Assembly (NCBI GenBank): GCA_023436885.1
Contig: JAEZHI010000041.1
Span: 1 to 64,000 of the forward strand
Direction of reading: 5' to 3'
DNA from: Pseudomonadota bacterium
GTDB lineage: Bacteria > Pseudomonadota > Alphaproteobacteria > Rhizobiales > Pleomorphomonadaceae
Length of the DNA: 64,000 nt
The position numbers were made by a program, and so were the translations under genes. Below are positions 41,492-50,170 of this stretch, piece by piece. Under the pieces are notes generated by a model, which was not told where the DNA came from, searched no databases, and saw only the letters and a program-made list of their open reading frames with translations. Within the stretch, counting starts at the first letter, position 1, and the number at the start of each line of letters is the position of its first letter.

Positions 41492-43675
41492 TCAGAAACT
41501 CTTAGTGAGTCCGACCCCGACGATGCGGCCGGGCCCGACCGCGACGGTTTCCGCGCCAAGATAGCGCGCACCGTAGGTTTCGTAGCGTTCATCGAGAAGA
41601 TTGCGCCCGTAGGCATAGATTTCCAGGTCGTTTGCATCGTTCTTCCACCCGATCCGGGCATCCACAATATTGTAGGACTTCAGATCGAATGAATTGTCGA
41701 TATCGGCGGCACGGCTCCCGGTGAACTGATACTGCACCCCAAGCGACACCGAACCCGGCAGATTGAGCACGCTGGCCGGAGTTTCGTATTGCAGCCCTGT
41801 CGTGACGGTCCATTCCGGTGTGTTGGGGACCCTGTTCCCGTCGACATTATAGGAAAGGGCGCCATTGGACCCCAGCTCGCTGTGAATGTAGCCGACGCCG
41901 CCGGTCAGGGTCAGGCCATCCAGGATGAGCATGCGCCCCTGAAGCTCGAAGCCGCTGGTCTGGTAATCCTGATAGGTCGTCTGGAATGCCCCGAGCGCAG
42001 GATCAACATAGCTTATGACGCCGTTACTGATGTCGTTGTGATAGACGCTGGCATCGAGTTCGACGCGATTGTCGAACAGGCTTGTCTTCACGCCGGCCTC
42101 ATAGGTCCAGCCCGTCGCCGCCGGATACGGGTCGGGTACGACGCCATTCACGGCGTAACCGAACAACGGATAGACGCGCGTGGCGTGTCCGCGCGCCAGC
42201 GATACATAGGTCTGGATGTCATCCGTCCATTTGTAGGCAAGCGCCACTCGGCCCGTCGGATAGGTTTGAGAGGTCGAATTCGAACCCGCGAGATCGACGA
42301 TATCCAGCGAGTTGCTGCGCTTGAAATCAATGTCGTCGTGGCTCAGTCGACCGCCGAGCGAAAGCTCCCAGCGCTCTGCGAACGGAATCGACATGTCACC
42401 GAACAGGCCAAGGTTGGTGCTGTCGAGGTCGGTGTCCATCCTGACGGAGTCATAGTAGGGCCAAGGCGCGCATTGAGCGCTGTTGCACGCGCGGCTGCCT
42501 TCGGTGCGACTGACGCTGGCACCGACGACCCAACGGATCGGATCGTCCTCAAGCGAACTCAGCCGAAACTCCTGGCTGTAGATATTCTCTTTATCGTCGA
42601 GGTGACCGGTAGAGCTGACAGCCGGAAATCCAATCGCGTCGTAGAGCAACTTGTCGGCATTGTCGTTCCTGCTGCCCAGTTCGTTGTGCTGGTAGGCACT
42701 GACCGAGGTGAGCTTAAAAGCATCGAACCGGTGTTCCACGGTCAGCGTGGAGCCGTCCTGGTTGGTCACCGACTTGGGCTCGGTCAGGGTTCCGCTGATC
42801 GGGAATCGTGCCGTATCGCGCAGCAGGTAGAACGGTGCATTGCCTTCATCGCGCAGGTGATTGCCGGTCAGCGTGATGGTCGTGTTCTCGAGGCCGGTGA
42901 AGCGCAGGCTGCCACGGAATGCGGCAATGTCGCGTTCGCCGAGATCGTCGGTGAACAAACTACGGACGTCACCGTTCTGGTGACCGAAACGTACGGCCAT
43001 GCGTCCATCCAGCGCATCGGGGATGATATTGCCGCCAACAACCGCCTCGCCCATGCGATAGCCGTTACTGCCAATCTCGCTGGTCACATGGATGTCGCGC
43101 TTGCCGTCCGGTTGATTGGTAACGACGTTGATGGCGCCGCCGAGGGCATTGCTGCCCCACAGCGTGCCCTGCGGACCCCGCATCACCTCGATCCGGCTGA
43201 CATCGAGGAGAATGTTGGAGGCGCTCATCAAGCTGTTCGGCACACCGTCGACATTGAAGGCAACCGTGCCGTCGGAATAGTTCACCGGCGTTCCGAGCGA
43301 ACTCACGCCGCGAATGGAGAAAAACTGCTGGCCGATCGCTCTGTTGTTCCACTGCACATTCGGCGAGTTGCGCGCAATGGTCGCACCGGGATCGAAGGGT
43401 GCGGCCGCCAGGCTTTTCGGGGAAACGACCGTGACGCTTTCAGGGACCTGTTTCAGGTCCTCACCGGTCTTTCTGGCCGTCACGACGATGGGTTCGAGTG
43501 CCGAAGGGTCGGCGTCCGCATTTGTCTGCGCAGGCGTTTGAGCGGGAGCTGCCTGTGCAGGCACAGTTTGCGCCTCTGCGACGCACGCCCACCCCGAGGT
43601 AAGGCCCGAAACAAGGACCGTTGCGAACAAACCCACGGGACTCGTCGACCGCTTATAATCATTCAAATCAAGCAT
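41492..43675 (-). CDS. TonB-dependent outer-membrane receptor
   Basis: 727 residues with signal peptide (LFATVLVSGLTSGWACVAEA then QTVPAQ) and Ala/Pro/Gln-rich linker, TonB-box-like LEPIVVTARKTG, plug domain (SVTVVSPKSLAAAPFDPGAT, IEVMRGPQGTLWGSNALGGA) and a 22-strand barrel ending in aromatic F (GVGLTKSF). This type imports siderophores, heme, sugars or vitamins; the FecA/pesticin-like layout suggests an iron chelate, not proven. The ATG at 43675 is preferred over 43738, since GGGGTGG precedes it and the signal peptide follows directly. No inner-membrane transport genes accompany it. Confidence 0.92.
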   Translation of the reverse strand: MLDLNDYKRSTSPVGLFATVLVSGLTSGWACVAEAQTVPAQAAPAQTPAQTNADADPSALEPIVVTARKTGEDLKQVPESVTVVSPKSLAAAPFDPGATIARNSPNVQWNNRAIGQQFFSIRGVSSLGTPVNYSDGTVAFNVDGVPNSLMSASNILLDVSRIEVMRGPQGTLWGSNALGGAINVVTNQPDGKRDIHVTSEIGSNGYRMGEAVVGGNIIPDALDGRMAVRFGHQNGDVRSLFTDDLGERDIAAFRGSLRFTGLENTTITLTGNHLRDEGNAPFYLLRDTARFPISGTLTEPKSVTNQDGSTLTVEHRFDAFKLTSVSAYQHNELGSRNDNADKLLYDAIGFPAVSSTGHLDDKENIYSQEFRLSSLEDDPIRWVVGASVSRTEGSRACNSAQCAPWPYYDSVRMDTDLDSTNLGLFGDMSIPFAERWELSLGGRLSHDDIDFKRSNSLDIVDLAGSNSTSQTYPTGRVALAYKWTDDIQTYVSLARGHATRVYPLFGYAVNGVVPDPYPAATGWTYEAGVKTSLFDNRVELDASVYHNDISNGVISYVDPALGAFQTTYQDYQTSGFELQGRMLILDGLTLTGGVGYIHSELGSNGALSYNVDGNRVPNTPEWTVTTGLQYETPASVLNLPGSVSLGVQYQFTGSRAADIDNSFDLKSYNIVDARIGWKNDANDLEIYAYGRNLLDERYETYGARYLGAETVAVGPGRIVGVGLTKSF

Positions 43676-43770
43676 TTGCCACCCCGCCTTCCGTAACTGC
43701 GGTCGACAAATCGCGATGATCCGCATTGCTCTCTGCATAATCTGGAGTCAAAGATACATGATTTCTCCGG

Positions 43771-43799
43771 CCGGCCAATCAGTATGGCAATCCGGCCAA
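43771..43799. promoter_or_regulatory. Candidate AraC-type binding site (two CCGGCCAA half-sites)
   Basis: CCGGCCAA occurs at 43771-43778 and 43792-43799, a direct repeat with 21-base period, about 100 bases upstream of the TonB receptor start. The 11-mer ATCCGGCCAAA here (43790-43800) is also found at the AraC gene's own promoter (40600-40610). Confidence 0.55.
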
Positions 43800-43864
43800 A
43801 CTGCGAGCTCGCGACGGATGGGGTTTCCTCCCTCACCTCCCTGTTTGATTTTTAGTGGCCAGAT

Positions 43865-43998
43865 GCGTCGGTCAGGCCGCCGAGATGACCGGCGCCGCCT
43901 CGACCCAGCTGATGAACCTCTCCACCGGCCTGTCGTCCAAGGCGCAGAACCTGAAATCGGTGGTCGAGACCTTCGTCACCAAATTCGCCGCGGCCTGA
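43865..43998 (+). pseudogene. 3' remnant of a chemoreceptor gene
   Basis: It encodes the last 44 residues of a methyl-accepting chemotaxis protein (VGQAAEMTGAASTQLMNLST ... KFAAA) and its stop, nearly identical to the end of the intact gene at 37859-39529. The rest of the gene is absent. It abuts the promoter of the TonB receptor and is followed by a matching hairpin terminator. It is either the displaced original end of the receptor gene after insertion of a 4.3-kb segment that supplied a new end, or the remnant of a second receptor gene. Confidence 0.88.
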
Positions 43999-44021
43999 GA
44001 TAGCCAGGTCCGGCGGCAAGC

Positions 44022-44050
44022 GAAAGCCGGCGACACCTCCGCCGGCTTTC
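44022..44050. terminator. Hairpin terminator after receptor remnant
   Basis: Stem GAAAGCCGGC / GCCGGCTTTC, loop of 9, 14 bases before the stop of the aldehyde dehydrogenase gene on the other strand. It could terminate both directions. Confidence 0.65.
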
Positions 44051-44064
44051 GTGCTACTGGGAGC

Positions 44065-45489
44065 TCAGCCCCAGCCGATGACACCCTTGATTTCCAGGAA
44101 GTCGTGGATGCCCCAGCCGGCATATTCGCGACCGTTGCCGGACTGCTTGTAACCACCGAACGGGGCGAACGTGTCCCAATCGGGATGGTTGACGTAGATC
44201 GAGCCGGCCCGCAGGCGCCGGGCCACGGCGCGCGCCAGCTCGATATCCGTGCCCTGCACATAGCCGGCGAGGCCATAGACGGTGTCATTCGCGATGCGCA
44301 CCGCGTCGTCAACATCCTTGTAGGACAGGATGGACAGCACCGGCCCGAAGATTTCCTCGCGTGCGATGGTCATCTCCGGCGTCACATGGCCGAACACGGT
44401 CGGGCGAATGTAATAGCCGCGGTTCAGGCCCTCCGGCCGGCCGGGGCCGCCGGTGACCAGCACCGCGCCTTCCCTGATGCCGGTCTCGATCAGCCGTTGG
44501 ATCTTGTCGAACTGCAGCTGGCTGACGACGGGCCCGAGATTGGTGGCATCGGAGCGCGGATCACCGGTGACCAGCGCCTCGGCCGCCGCCTTGGCGATGG
44601 CCAGCGCCTCGTCATGACGGTCGGCCGGCACCAGCATGCGCGTCGGCGCGTCGCAGGACTGGCCGGTGTTGCTGAAGCAGGCCCGAACACCCTTGGCGAC
44701 GGCAGTGGCGAGATCGGCGTCGGGCAGGATGATGTTGGCGGACTTGCCGCCCAACTCCTGCGCAACGCGCTTGACCGTGTCGGCCGCCGTCTTGGCAACG
44801 ATGATGCCGGCGCGCGTCGAGCCGGTAAACGACACCATGTCCACGTCGGGATGACCGGCCATCACCTGCCCGACATCCGGGCCGGTGCCGTTGACCAGAT
44901 TGAACACGCCCTTCGGCGTGCCGGCGGCTTCCATCACCTCTGCGAAGATGATGCCGGAAATCGGCGCGATTTCCGAGGGCTTCAACACCACGGTGCAGCC
45001 GGCGGCAATGGCCGGAGCGACCTTGCAGGCGATCTGGTTGAGCGGCCAGTTCCAGGGGGTGATCAGCGCGCAGACGCCGACCGGCTCGCGCAGGATCTGG
45101 GTGGTGCCGAGCGGCTCCTCGAGGTCCATCTTTTCGAAGTCGGCGATGGTCGCCTCGATATGGGCACGTCCGGCCCAGGCCTGCGAGTCCTTGGCGAAGG
45201 CGAGAGGGGCGCCCATCTCCTGGCTGACGGCCTCGGCGATGTCATCGAAGCGCTCGTTATAGGCGGCGAGGATGCGCTTGAGCAAAGCCAGGCGCTCGGC
45301 CTTGGGCGTCAGCGAAAAGCTCTCGAAAGCCCGCTTGGCGGCGGCAACCGCAAGGTTAACGTCGGCGGCGGTGCCGACGGAGATCTGGGTATAGGCCTCT
45401 TCCGTCGACGGATCGATCACATCGAGCGTGGCCGGCGTCACCGGATCGACCCAGGCGCCGTCGATGAAGAATTTCAGATGGTTGGACAT
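44065..45489 (-). CDS. Aldehyde dehydrogenase (NAD+-dependent)
   Basis: 474 residues. The cofactor and catalytic residues are present: TPWNWPLNQIACKVAPAIA, FTGSTRAGIIVA, ELGGKSANI (catalytic Glu) and FSNTGQSCDAPTRM (nucleophilic Cys). The ATG at 45489 follows AAGGGGA; the frame extension to 45543 overlaps the ABC ATPase. Being the last gene of an operon with a polyamine-type ABC transporter and a PuuB-like oxidase, it probably oxidises the aminoaldehyde released by the oxidase (inference). Confidence 0.92.
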   Translation of the reverse strand: MSNHLKFFIDGAWVDPVTPATLDVIDPSTEEAYTQISVGTAADVNLAVAAAKRAFESFSLTPKAERLALLKRILAAYNERFDDIAEAVSQEMGAPLAFAKDSQAWAGRAHIEATIADFEKMDLEEPLGTTQILREPVGVCALITPWNWPLNQIACKVAPAIAAGCTVVLKPSEIAPISGIIFAEVMEAAGTPKGVFNLVNGTGPDVGQVMAGHPDVDMVSFTGSTRAGIIVAKTAADTVKRVAQELGGKSANIILPDADLATAVAKGVRACFSNTGQSCDAPTRMLVPADRHDEALAIAKAAAEALVTGDPRSDATNLGPVVSQLQFDKIQRLIETGIREGAVLVTGGPGRPEGLNRGYYIRPTVFGHVTPEMTIAREEIFGPVLSILSYKDVDDAVRIANDTVYGLAGYVQGTDIELARAVARRLRAGSIYVNHPDWDTFAPFGGYKQSGNGREYAGWGIHDFLEIKGVIGWG

Positions 45490-45524
45490 GGTTCCCCTTT
45501 GATTTTTCTCTGAGGCTCGAGCCG

Positions 45525-46610
45525 TCAGTTGGGCAAAAGGCAATAAGCAGCGCCCGGCCGCAGCCCCACGAAGGCTGCGGCGCCGGGAGCGAATTCGCGA
45601 TGGCCGGCGCCACGCGGCACGTCGGCCATCAGCGTCACGCCGGACGCGCTGCGCAAATGCAGGCGCATGGAACGACCATGGAAGACGACGCTTTCCACGT
45701 GGGCGAGGTCTGCCCCCGGCGTCTCGCTGGCATCGAGGCGGAGGTCCTCAGGCCGGATCCCGACCATCATGCCGGCGCCGGGCTGCAGGCTGACGCCGGC
45801 GTCAGCAGGCAGATCGAGCAGCAGCTTGCCGGCTGCGAGATGCAGGCCCTGGGTGTCGGAGGCCCGGCACTGGAATTCGATGAGGTTCATCGTGCCTATG
45901 AAGCCCGCGACAAAGCGCGTGGCCGGCCGGTCGTAGAGTTCGGCGGGACTGGCGACCTGATCGATCCGTCCGTGGTTCATCACCACGATGCGGTCGGAGA
46001 TCGACAGCGCCTCGGTCTGGTCATGAGTGACCATAATGAAGGTCGTGCCGAGTTCGCGCTGCAGACGCTTGAGCTCCACCTGCATCTGCTCGCGCAAATT
46101 TGCGTCCAGCGCCGACAATGGCTCGTCGAGCAGCAGCACGCGCGGTTCGCAGACGATGGCACGGGCGAGCGCAACGCGTTGGCGCTGGCCGCCGGACAGG
46201 GCGCCGACGGGTCGCTCGATCTTGTCGGCGAGGCCGACCATCTCAAGCGCTTCGGCCACTTTCCTGTCCTGATCGCCACGGGCGACGCCGCGCACCGACA
46301 GGCCGAAGGCGACATTGTCGCGCACGTTCATGTGCGGGAACAGCGCATAGTCCTGGAACACGGTATTGACGGGCCGGTCGTAGGGGCGCAGCCCGAGGAT
46401 ATCGCGCCCTTCGAGCCTCACCGTGCCGTCGCTCGGCGTCTCGAAGCCGGCAACGATGCGCAGCGTCGTGGTCTTGCCACAGCCCGAGGGGCCCAGGAGG
46501 CTGACGAACTCGCCCTCGCGGATCGACAGGGAGATGGCATCGAGCCCGAGCGTGCCGCCGGGAAACCGCTTGGTCACGCCCGAGAGTTCGAGCAGCGCGT
46601 CATTCGCCAT
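45525..46610 (-). CDS. ABC transporter ATP-binding protein, PotA-like
   Basis: 361 residues. Walker A LLGPSGCGKTTTLRIVAG, signature LSGGQRQRVALARAIV, Walker B VLLLDEPLSALD, and the H-loop MVTHDQTEAL are all intact, and the C-terminal TOBE region is present (AAGKLLLDLPADAG, VGIRPEDLRLDA). This is the energy unit of the spermidine/putrescine-type importer whose binding protein and permeases are encoded at 47295-50089. Its start overlaps the regulator gene by 11 bases. Confidence 0.94.
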   Translation of the reverse strand: MANDALLELSGVTKRFPGGTLGLDAISLSIREGEFVSLLGPSGCGKTTTLRIVAGFETPSDGTVRLEGRDILGLRPYDRPVNTVFQDYALFPHMNVRDNVAFGLSVRGVARGDQDRKVAEALEMVGLADKIERPVGALSGGQRQRVALARAIVCEPRVLLLDEPLSALDANLREQMQVELKRLQRELGTTFIMVTHDQTEALSISDRIVVMNHGRIDQVASPAELYDRPATRFVAGFIGTMNLIEFQCRASDTQGLHLAAGKLLLDLPADAGVSLQPGAGMMVGIRPEDLRLDASETPGADLAHVESVVFHGRSMRLHLRSASGVTLMADVPRGAGHREFAPGAAAFVGLRPGAAYCLLPN

Positions 46611-47199
46611 CCCGTTCCTCCGAAGGCTTGATCGTATTGACCCAGACGATCTCGCAGCGCGACTTGCCGAGGTTGCGGAAGGAATGAGACAGCGTCGAAC
46701 GGAAGGCGAAGCTGTCGCCGGGGGTCAGAACATAGCGGGTCCCGTCCACCACCAGCTCGACCTCGCCCATGGTGACGACACCGAACTCCTGGCCGTTGTG
46801 CGAATAGGCCGCCGTGCCACCCCCCGGTTCCACCACCACCAGCATGCCGGTGAGCGCCGCGCCGGGCGGTGACAAGAGTTCCTTGGATATGCCTTCGCTG
46901 CGCACCGGCAACGGCCGCCGGTGTCCGGCGCGGACGCAATAGAGATCGCTCACCGGTTCGCCCGGATCGGAGATCAGTGCCGACGGTTCGATCTCCAGCG
47001 CGGCGGCCAGCGGCCAGATGACCTTGACGCGCAGCGACGACAGGCCGCGCTCGATCTGGCTCAGCGCACCGATCGATATGCCGGCACGCTGCGCCAGTTC
47101 GGCGAGCGAGAGATTGCGTTCGATCCTGAGCGCGCGCACGCGCCGGCCGATCCGCACATCGGCGTCATTCTCGCTGTCGGTGGGCACTTCGGTGTCCAT
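46600..47199 (-). CDS. XRE-family regulator with cupin domain (PuuR-like)
   Basis: 199 residues. The N-terminal HTH_3 (residues about 17-70) reads RRVRALRIERNLSLAELAQR AGISIGALSQIE; the C-terminal cupin (about 115-190) reads GTAAYSHNGQEFGVVTMGEV and TPGDSFAFRSTLSHSFRN. This is the architecture of PuuR, the repressor of putrescine catabolism. The ATG follows GGAGAG. It lies within the operon, so it is probably self-regulating through the palindromes at 50107 and 51498 (inference). Confidence 0.9.
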   Translation of the reverse strand: MDTEVPTDSENDADVRIGRRVRALRIERNLSLAELAQRAGISIGALSQIERGLSSLRVKVIWPLAAALEIEPSALISDPGEPVSDLYCVRAGHRRPLPVRSEGISKELLSPPGAALTGMLVVVEPGGGTAAYSHNGQEFGVVTMGEVELVVDGTRYVLTPGDSFAFRSTLSHSFRNLGKSRCEIVWVNTIKPSEERDGE

Positions 47200-47294
47200 C
47201 GGCTCTCCAATCCTGCCTGTATCTCGACCGGTGCCGCCTCTCGCGGCACCGGATGTTGGAGCCCGGTCGGCTCAAGGTACGGCAACCGCCGCCC

Positions 47295-48365
47295 TCAGCC
47301 GCCGGCCTTGACCTTCTCGAACATCTTCGACAGTTCGTCGTTCTGCTTCATCGGCCCGGTGAACACGGTGGACTTCAGCACGGTATCCGGATCGTCCGGC
47401 AGTTCAAGCGCCTTGAGGTCGGCGGGCGGGACAGCGGCAAAGGCCGAGCTGGTGGACGCGCCATAGCCATAGCTCTCGATCAGCGCCTTGCCGGACTCGG
47501 CTTCGAGCCGACTGTTGATGAAGTCATAGGCGAGATCCTGATGCGCCGTGCCCTTCAGCATCACGAAGCCGCAGGCCCAGGTCAGCATGCCTTCCTTGGG
47601 CTTCATGAATTCGACCGGCACGCCCTGCTTCTTGAGCGCAACGGCGGAGGCGTTCCAGGTCATGGCCGCCACGAGTTCGCCGGAGGTCAGTGCCTGTTCG
47701 ACCGAGGTCATGTCGGTGGTGTAGCTCGAAACCAGGGGCCGCTGCTCACGCAGCTTGGCTGCCACCTTGTCGAGCTCGGCGGGCGTCATGTCGAACGGGC
47801 TGACGCCGGTCAGCAGCGCAGCGACCACCGGCGTGTCGTGCACCGCGTCGATGGTTGCCAGACGGCCGGCATATTGCGGATCCCAGAGCAGGTTCCAGCT
47901 CTTGTCGGGATTGGCGACCAGATCGGTGCGATAAAGAACCGACGTATTGCCCCAATCCCAGGGAACCATCCACACCTTGCCGTCGCCGGCCTGAATGTCC
48001 TGCAGGTTGCGGAAGACCGGGAAGATCTTGTCCCAGTTCTTGATCTTGGCCGTCTCGATGGGCTCCAGCAGCCCTTCCTTGTTCCAGCGGGCGATCTTGT
48101 CGTAGCAGGGATGGGCGATGTCGGGATGGAAGCCCGCCTTCACCTTGGTAAAAGCGTCGTCGTCATCGCCGAAGGTGGAGATTTCCACGCCGTCGGGATG
48201 GGTGGCGGAAAAGCTCTTGTGGAAGTCGGGCAACTCGTAGCCCGACCAAGTGAAATAGGTCAGCTTGTCGGCGGCGGATGCCGGCGTTGCGGCCGCCACG
48301 GCGAAAAGCGAAACGGCAGCGATGAGCGCCGCAGGCAATCCTGTTCTGAATTCCTTGCTAGACAT
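47295..48365 (-). CDS. Periplasmic polyamine-type substrate-binding protein
   Basis: 356 residues with signal peptide (LPAALIAAVSLFAVAAATPA SA) and the PotD/SBP_bac_8 pattern: KLTYFTWSGYELPDFHKSF, CYDKIARWNKEGLLEPIETA, VWMVPWDWGNTSVLYRTDLV and ASAFAAVPPADLKALELPDD. The ligand is likely a polyamine or related amine. It is the third of the transport genes in the minus-strand operon. AGGAGA precedes the ATG. Confidence 0.92.
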   Translation of the reverse strand: MSSKEFRTGLPAALIAAVSLFAVAAATPASAADKLTYFTWSGYELPDFHKSFSATHPDGVEISTFGDDDDAFTKVKAGFHPDIAHPCYDKIARWNKEGLLEPIETAKIKNWDKIFPVFRNLQDIQAGDGKVWMVPWDWGNTSVLYRTDLVANPDKSWNLLWDPQYAGRLATIDAVHDTPVVAALLTGVSPFDMTPAELDKVAAKLREQRPLVSSYTTDMTSVEQALTSGELVAAMTWNASAVALKKQGVPVEFMKPKEGMLTWACGFVMLKGTAHQDLAYDFINSRLEAESGKALIESYGYGASTSSAFAAVPPADLKALELPDDPDTVLKSTVFTGPMKQNDELSKMFEKVKAGG

Positions 48366-48404
48366 GGCTGTTCTCCTCGGTTGACGCCTTTTTTCGGCTT
48401 TTGC

Positions 48405-49208
48405 TTATGCGGGGCTCCGGCCCGGCGAGCGGCGGCGCAGGATCTCCGCGCCGCCGGCCATCAGGATGGAGAAGGCCAGGATGGCACTGCCGAGGGCCAT
48501 CACCATCGGCAGCGACTTCGGGAAACGAAGCTGGCTCCAGATGTAGAGCGGCAGCGTTGGTTCGGTACCGGCCAGGAAGAAGGCGACGATGAACTCGTCG
48601 AAGGAGGTCAGGAAGGCCAGCATGGCGGCCGAGCCGACAGCCGGCAGGGCGAGAGGCAGCATCACGCGGCGAAACACCACGCCCTCGCGGGCGCCGAGAT
48701 CTTCCGCCGCCTCAGCAATCGAGCGGGGAATGGATTGGAAGCGGCCGCGCAGCACGATCACCGTGGCCGGCAGCGCCACCAGAACATGGCCGATGACGAT
48801 GGCGATCCGCGACGGGCCCACCCCGGACAGGTTGACCAGGATCAGCAGGGCAATGCCGATCACCACGCCGGGGATCAGCAGCGGCAGCCGCGCCACGACG
48901 GACACCAGCATCGCAAATCGCGACCGACCATGGATCTCCAGATAGCTGATGGTTACTCCGCAAAGCGTGGCAATCACCGAAACCGTGGCGCCGATGACGA
49001 CACTGTTCATCAGGGCACCGCGCAGCGTTTCATTATCGAGCAACGCCCGATACCAGGACAGCGTGAAGCCCTTGAGCGGAAAGGCCGCCTGCACCGCGTC
49101 GTTGAACGAGAACAGCACGATCAAGGCGACGGGCAGGTAGAGAAAGACCAGATAGGCGAGGACGTAGAGGCCGATCCACCCGCCGGATGTCGTCGCGCGT
49201 CCGGTCAT
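48405..49208 (-). CDS. ABC transporter permease, PotC-like
   Basis: 267 residues with about six membrane helices. It contains AEAAEDLGAREGVVFRRVMLPLALP, the EAA loop that contacts the ATPase, and FLTSFDEFIVAFFLAG. The ATG overlaps the stop of the preceding permease gene (ATGA). It works as a heterodimer with the product of the gene at 49205. Confidence 0.93.
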   Translation of the reverse strand: MTGRATTSGGWIGLYVLAYLVFLYLPVALIVLFSFNDAVQAAFPLKGFTLSWYRALLDNETLRGALMNSVVIGATVSVIATLCGVTISYLEIHGRSRFAMLVSVVARLPLLIPGVVIGIALLILVNLSGVGPSRIAIVIGHVLVALPATVIVLRGRFQSIPRSIAEAAEDLGAREGVVFRRVMLPLALPAVGSAAMLAFLTSFDEFIVAFFLAGTEPTLPLYIWSQLRFPKSLPMVMALGSAILAFSILMAGGAEILRRRSPGRSPA

Positions 49209-50089
49209 GTCAGCCCTCCTGCCCGGCGGTTCACTGCCCGCGTCACGAGGCCCACCATCAGGATGACCGCCATTACCGCCACGGCCAGCGCAGCGCCGAA
49301 TGGCCAGTCGTTGGCCTTGCCGAAGGAACTCTGCACCAGCGAGCCGACCATGGTGCTGGCCGGGCCGCCGACCAGCGCCGGCGTCACGTAGTCGCCCACC
49401 GTGGGAACGAAGACCACCACGGCGCCGGCCATCACGCCAGGCATGGAGAGAGGCAGGATCACCCGGCGAAAGGTTGCGAAGGGCTTGGCGCCGAGATCGG
49501 CCGCCGCTTCCTTGAGCGATCCGGGAATGGCTTCCAGCGCCACATAGATCGGCAGGATGGCGAAGGGGGCATAGGCATGCGCCAGCGTGATCACCACGGC
49601 CGCCGGCGAATTGATGAACAGCGTCAGCGGCTGATCGACGATGCCAAGACCGGTCAGGGCCGAGTTGAGCACGCCGTTGTAGGCGAGGATGATGCGCCAG
49701 GCGAAGACGCGCAGCAGATAGCTGGTCCAGAAGGGCAAGGTGACGAGGAACAGGATCAGCGACCGATGCCGCCCGGCGTGAAAGGCCAGATACCAGGCGA
49801 CCGGATAGGCCGTCACCACCGTCGCCAGCGTCACCAGGCCGGCAATCACCAGGGAGCGCAGCATCACCAGGCCATAGAGCGGATCGGCCAGCAACGTCAG
49901 GAAGTTGGCAAGCGTGAAGCCCTGGCCGAGCAACGACCCGTCATTGCCCCTGAGCGCCAGGAAGATCACCAGCGCCAGTGCGAAGAGGATGAAGACGAGC
50001 GTGACGACGGCGCCAGGCAGCCCCATGGCCGCCTGGAACATCCATGGCGCCGCAGAGGTTCGCCGGGCCGAACCGGGTGCAACGGACAC
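49205..50089 (-). CDS. ABC transporter permease, PotB-like
   Basis: 294 residues, about six membrane helices, EAA loop KEAAADLGAKPFATFRRVIL followed by PLSMPGVMAGAVVVFVPTVG. The start is a GTG at 50089 with GGAG upstream. It is the first of the transport genes and lies directly behind the operator-like palindrome 50107-50129. Confidence 0.92.
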   Translation of the reverse strand: MSVAPGSARRTSAAPWMFQAAMGLPGAVVTLVFILFALALVIFLALRGNDGSLLGQGFTLANFLTLLADPLYGLVMLRSLVIAGLVTLATVVTAYPVAWYLAFHAGRHRSLILFLVTLPFWTSYLLRVFAWRIILAYNGVLNSALTGLGIVDQPLTLFINSPAAVVITLAHAYAPFAILPIYVALEAIPGSLKEAAADLGAKPFATFRRVILPLSMPGVMAGAVVVFVPTVGDYVTPALVGGPASTMVGSLVQSSFGKANDWPFGAALAVAVMAVILMVGLVTRAVNRRAGGLT

Positions 50090-50106
50090 GGCAAGGCTCC
50101 AATTAG

Positions 50107-50129
50107 TGAAATTACGTATTAGATTTTCA
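50107..50129. promoter_or_regulatory. Operator-like palindrome, site 1 (transport genes)
   Basis: An imperfect palindrome beginning TGAAATTACG and ending AGATTTTCA, AT-rich against its surroundings. The core TTACGTATTAGAT matches TTACATACTAGAT in site 2 (51498-51520) at 11 of 13 positions. It is 17 bases upstream of the permease start. The PuuR-like regulator at 46600 is the expected binder (inference). Confidence 0.6.
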
Positions 50130-50170
50130 CAAATTTGAAAAGTGTCAAGCGATGTTTTGCCGCCTGTCCA

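Noticed and set aside
47253..49391. 712-codon plus-strand frame across binding protein and permease genes
   Set aside because: Low-complexity shadow of three genuine minus-strand genes.
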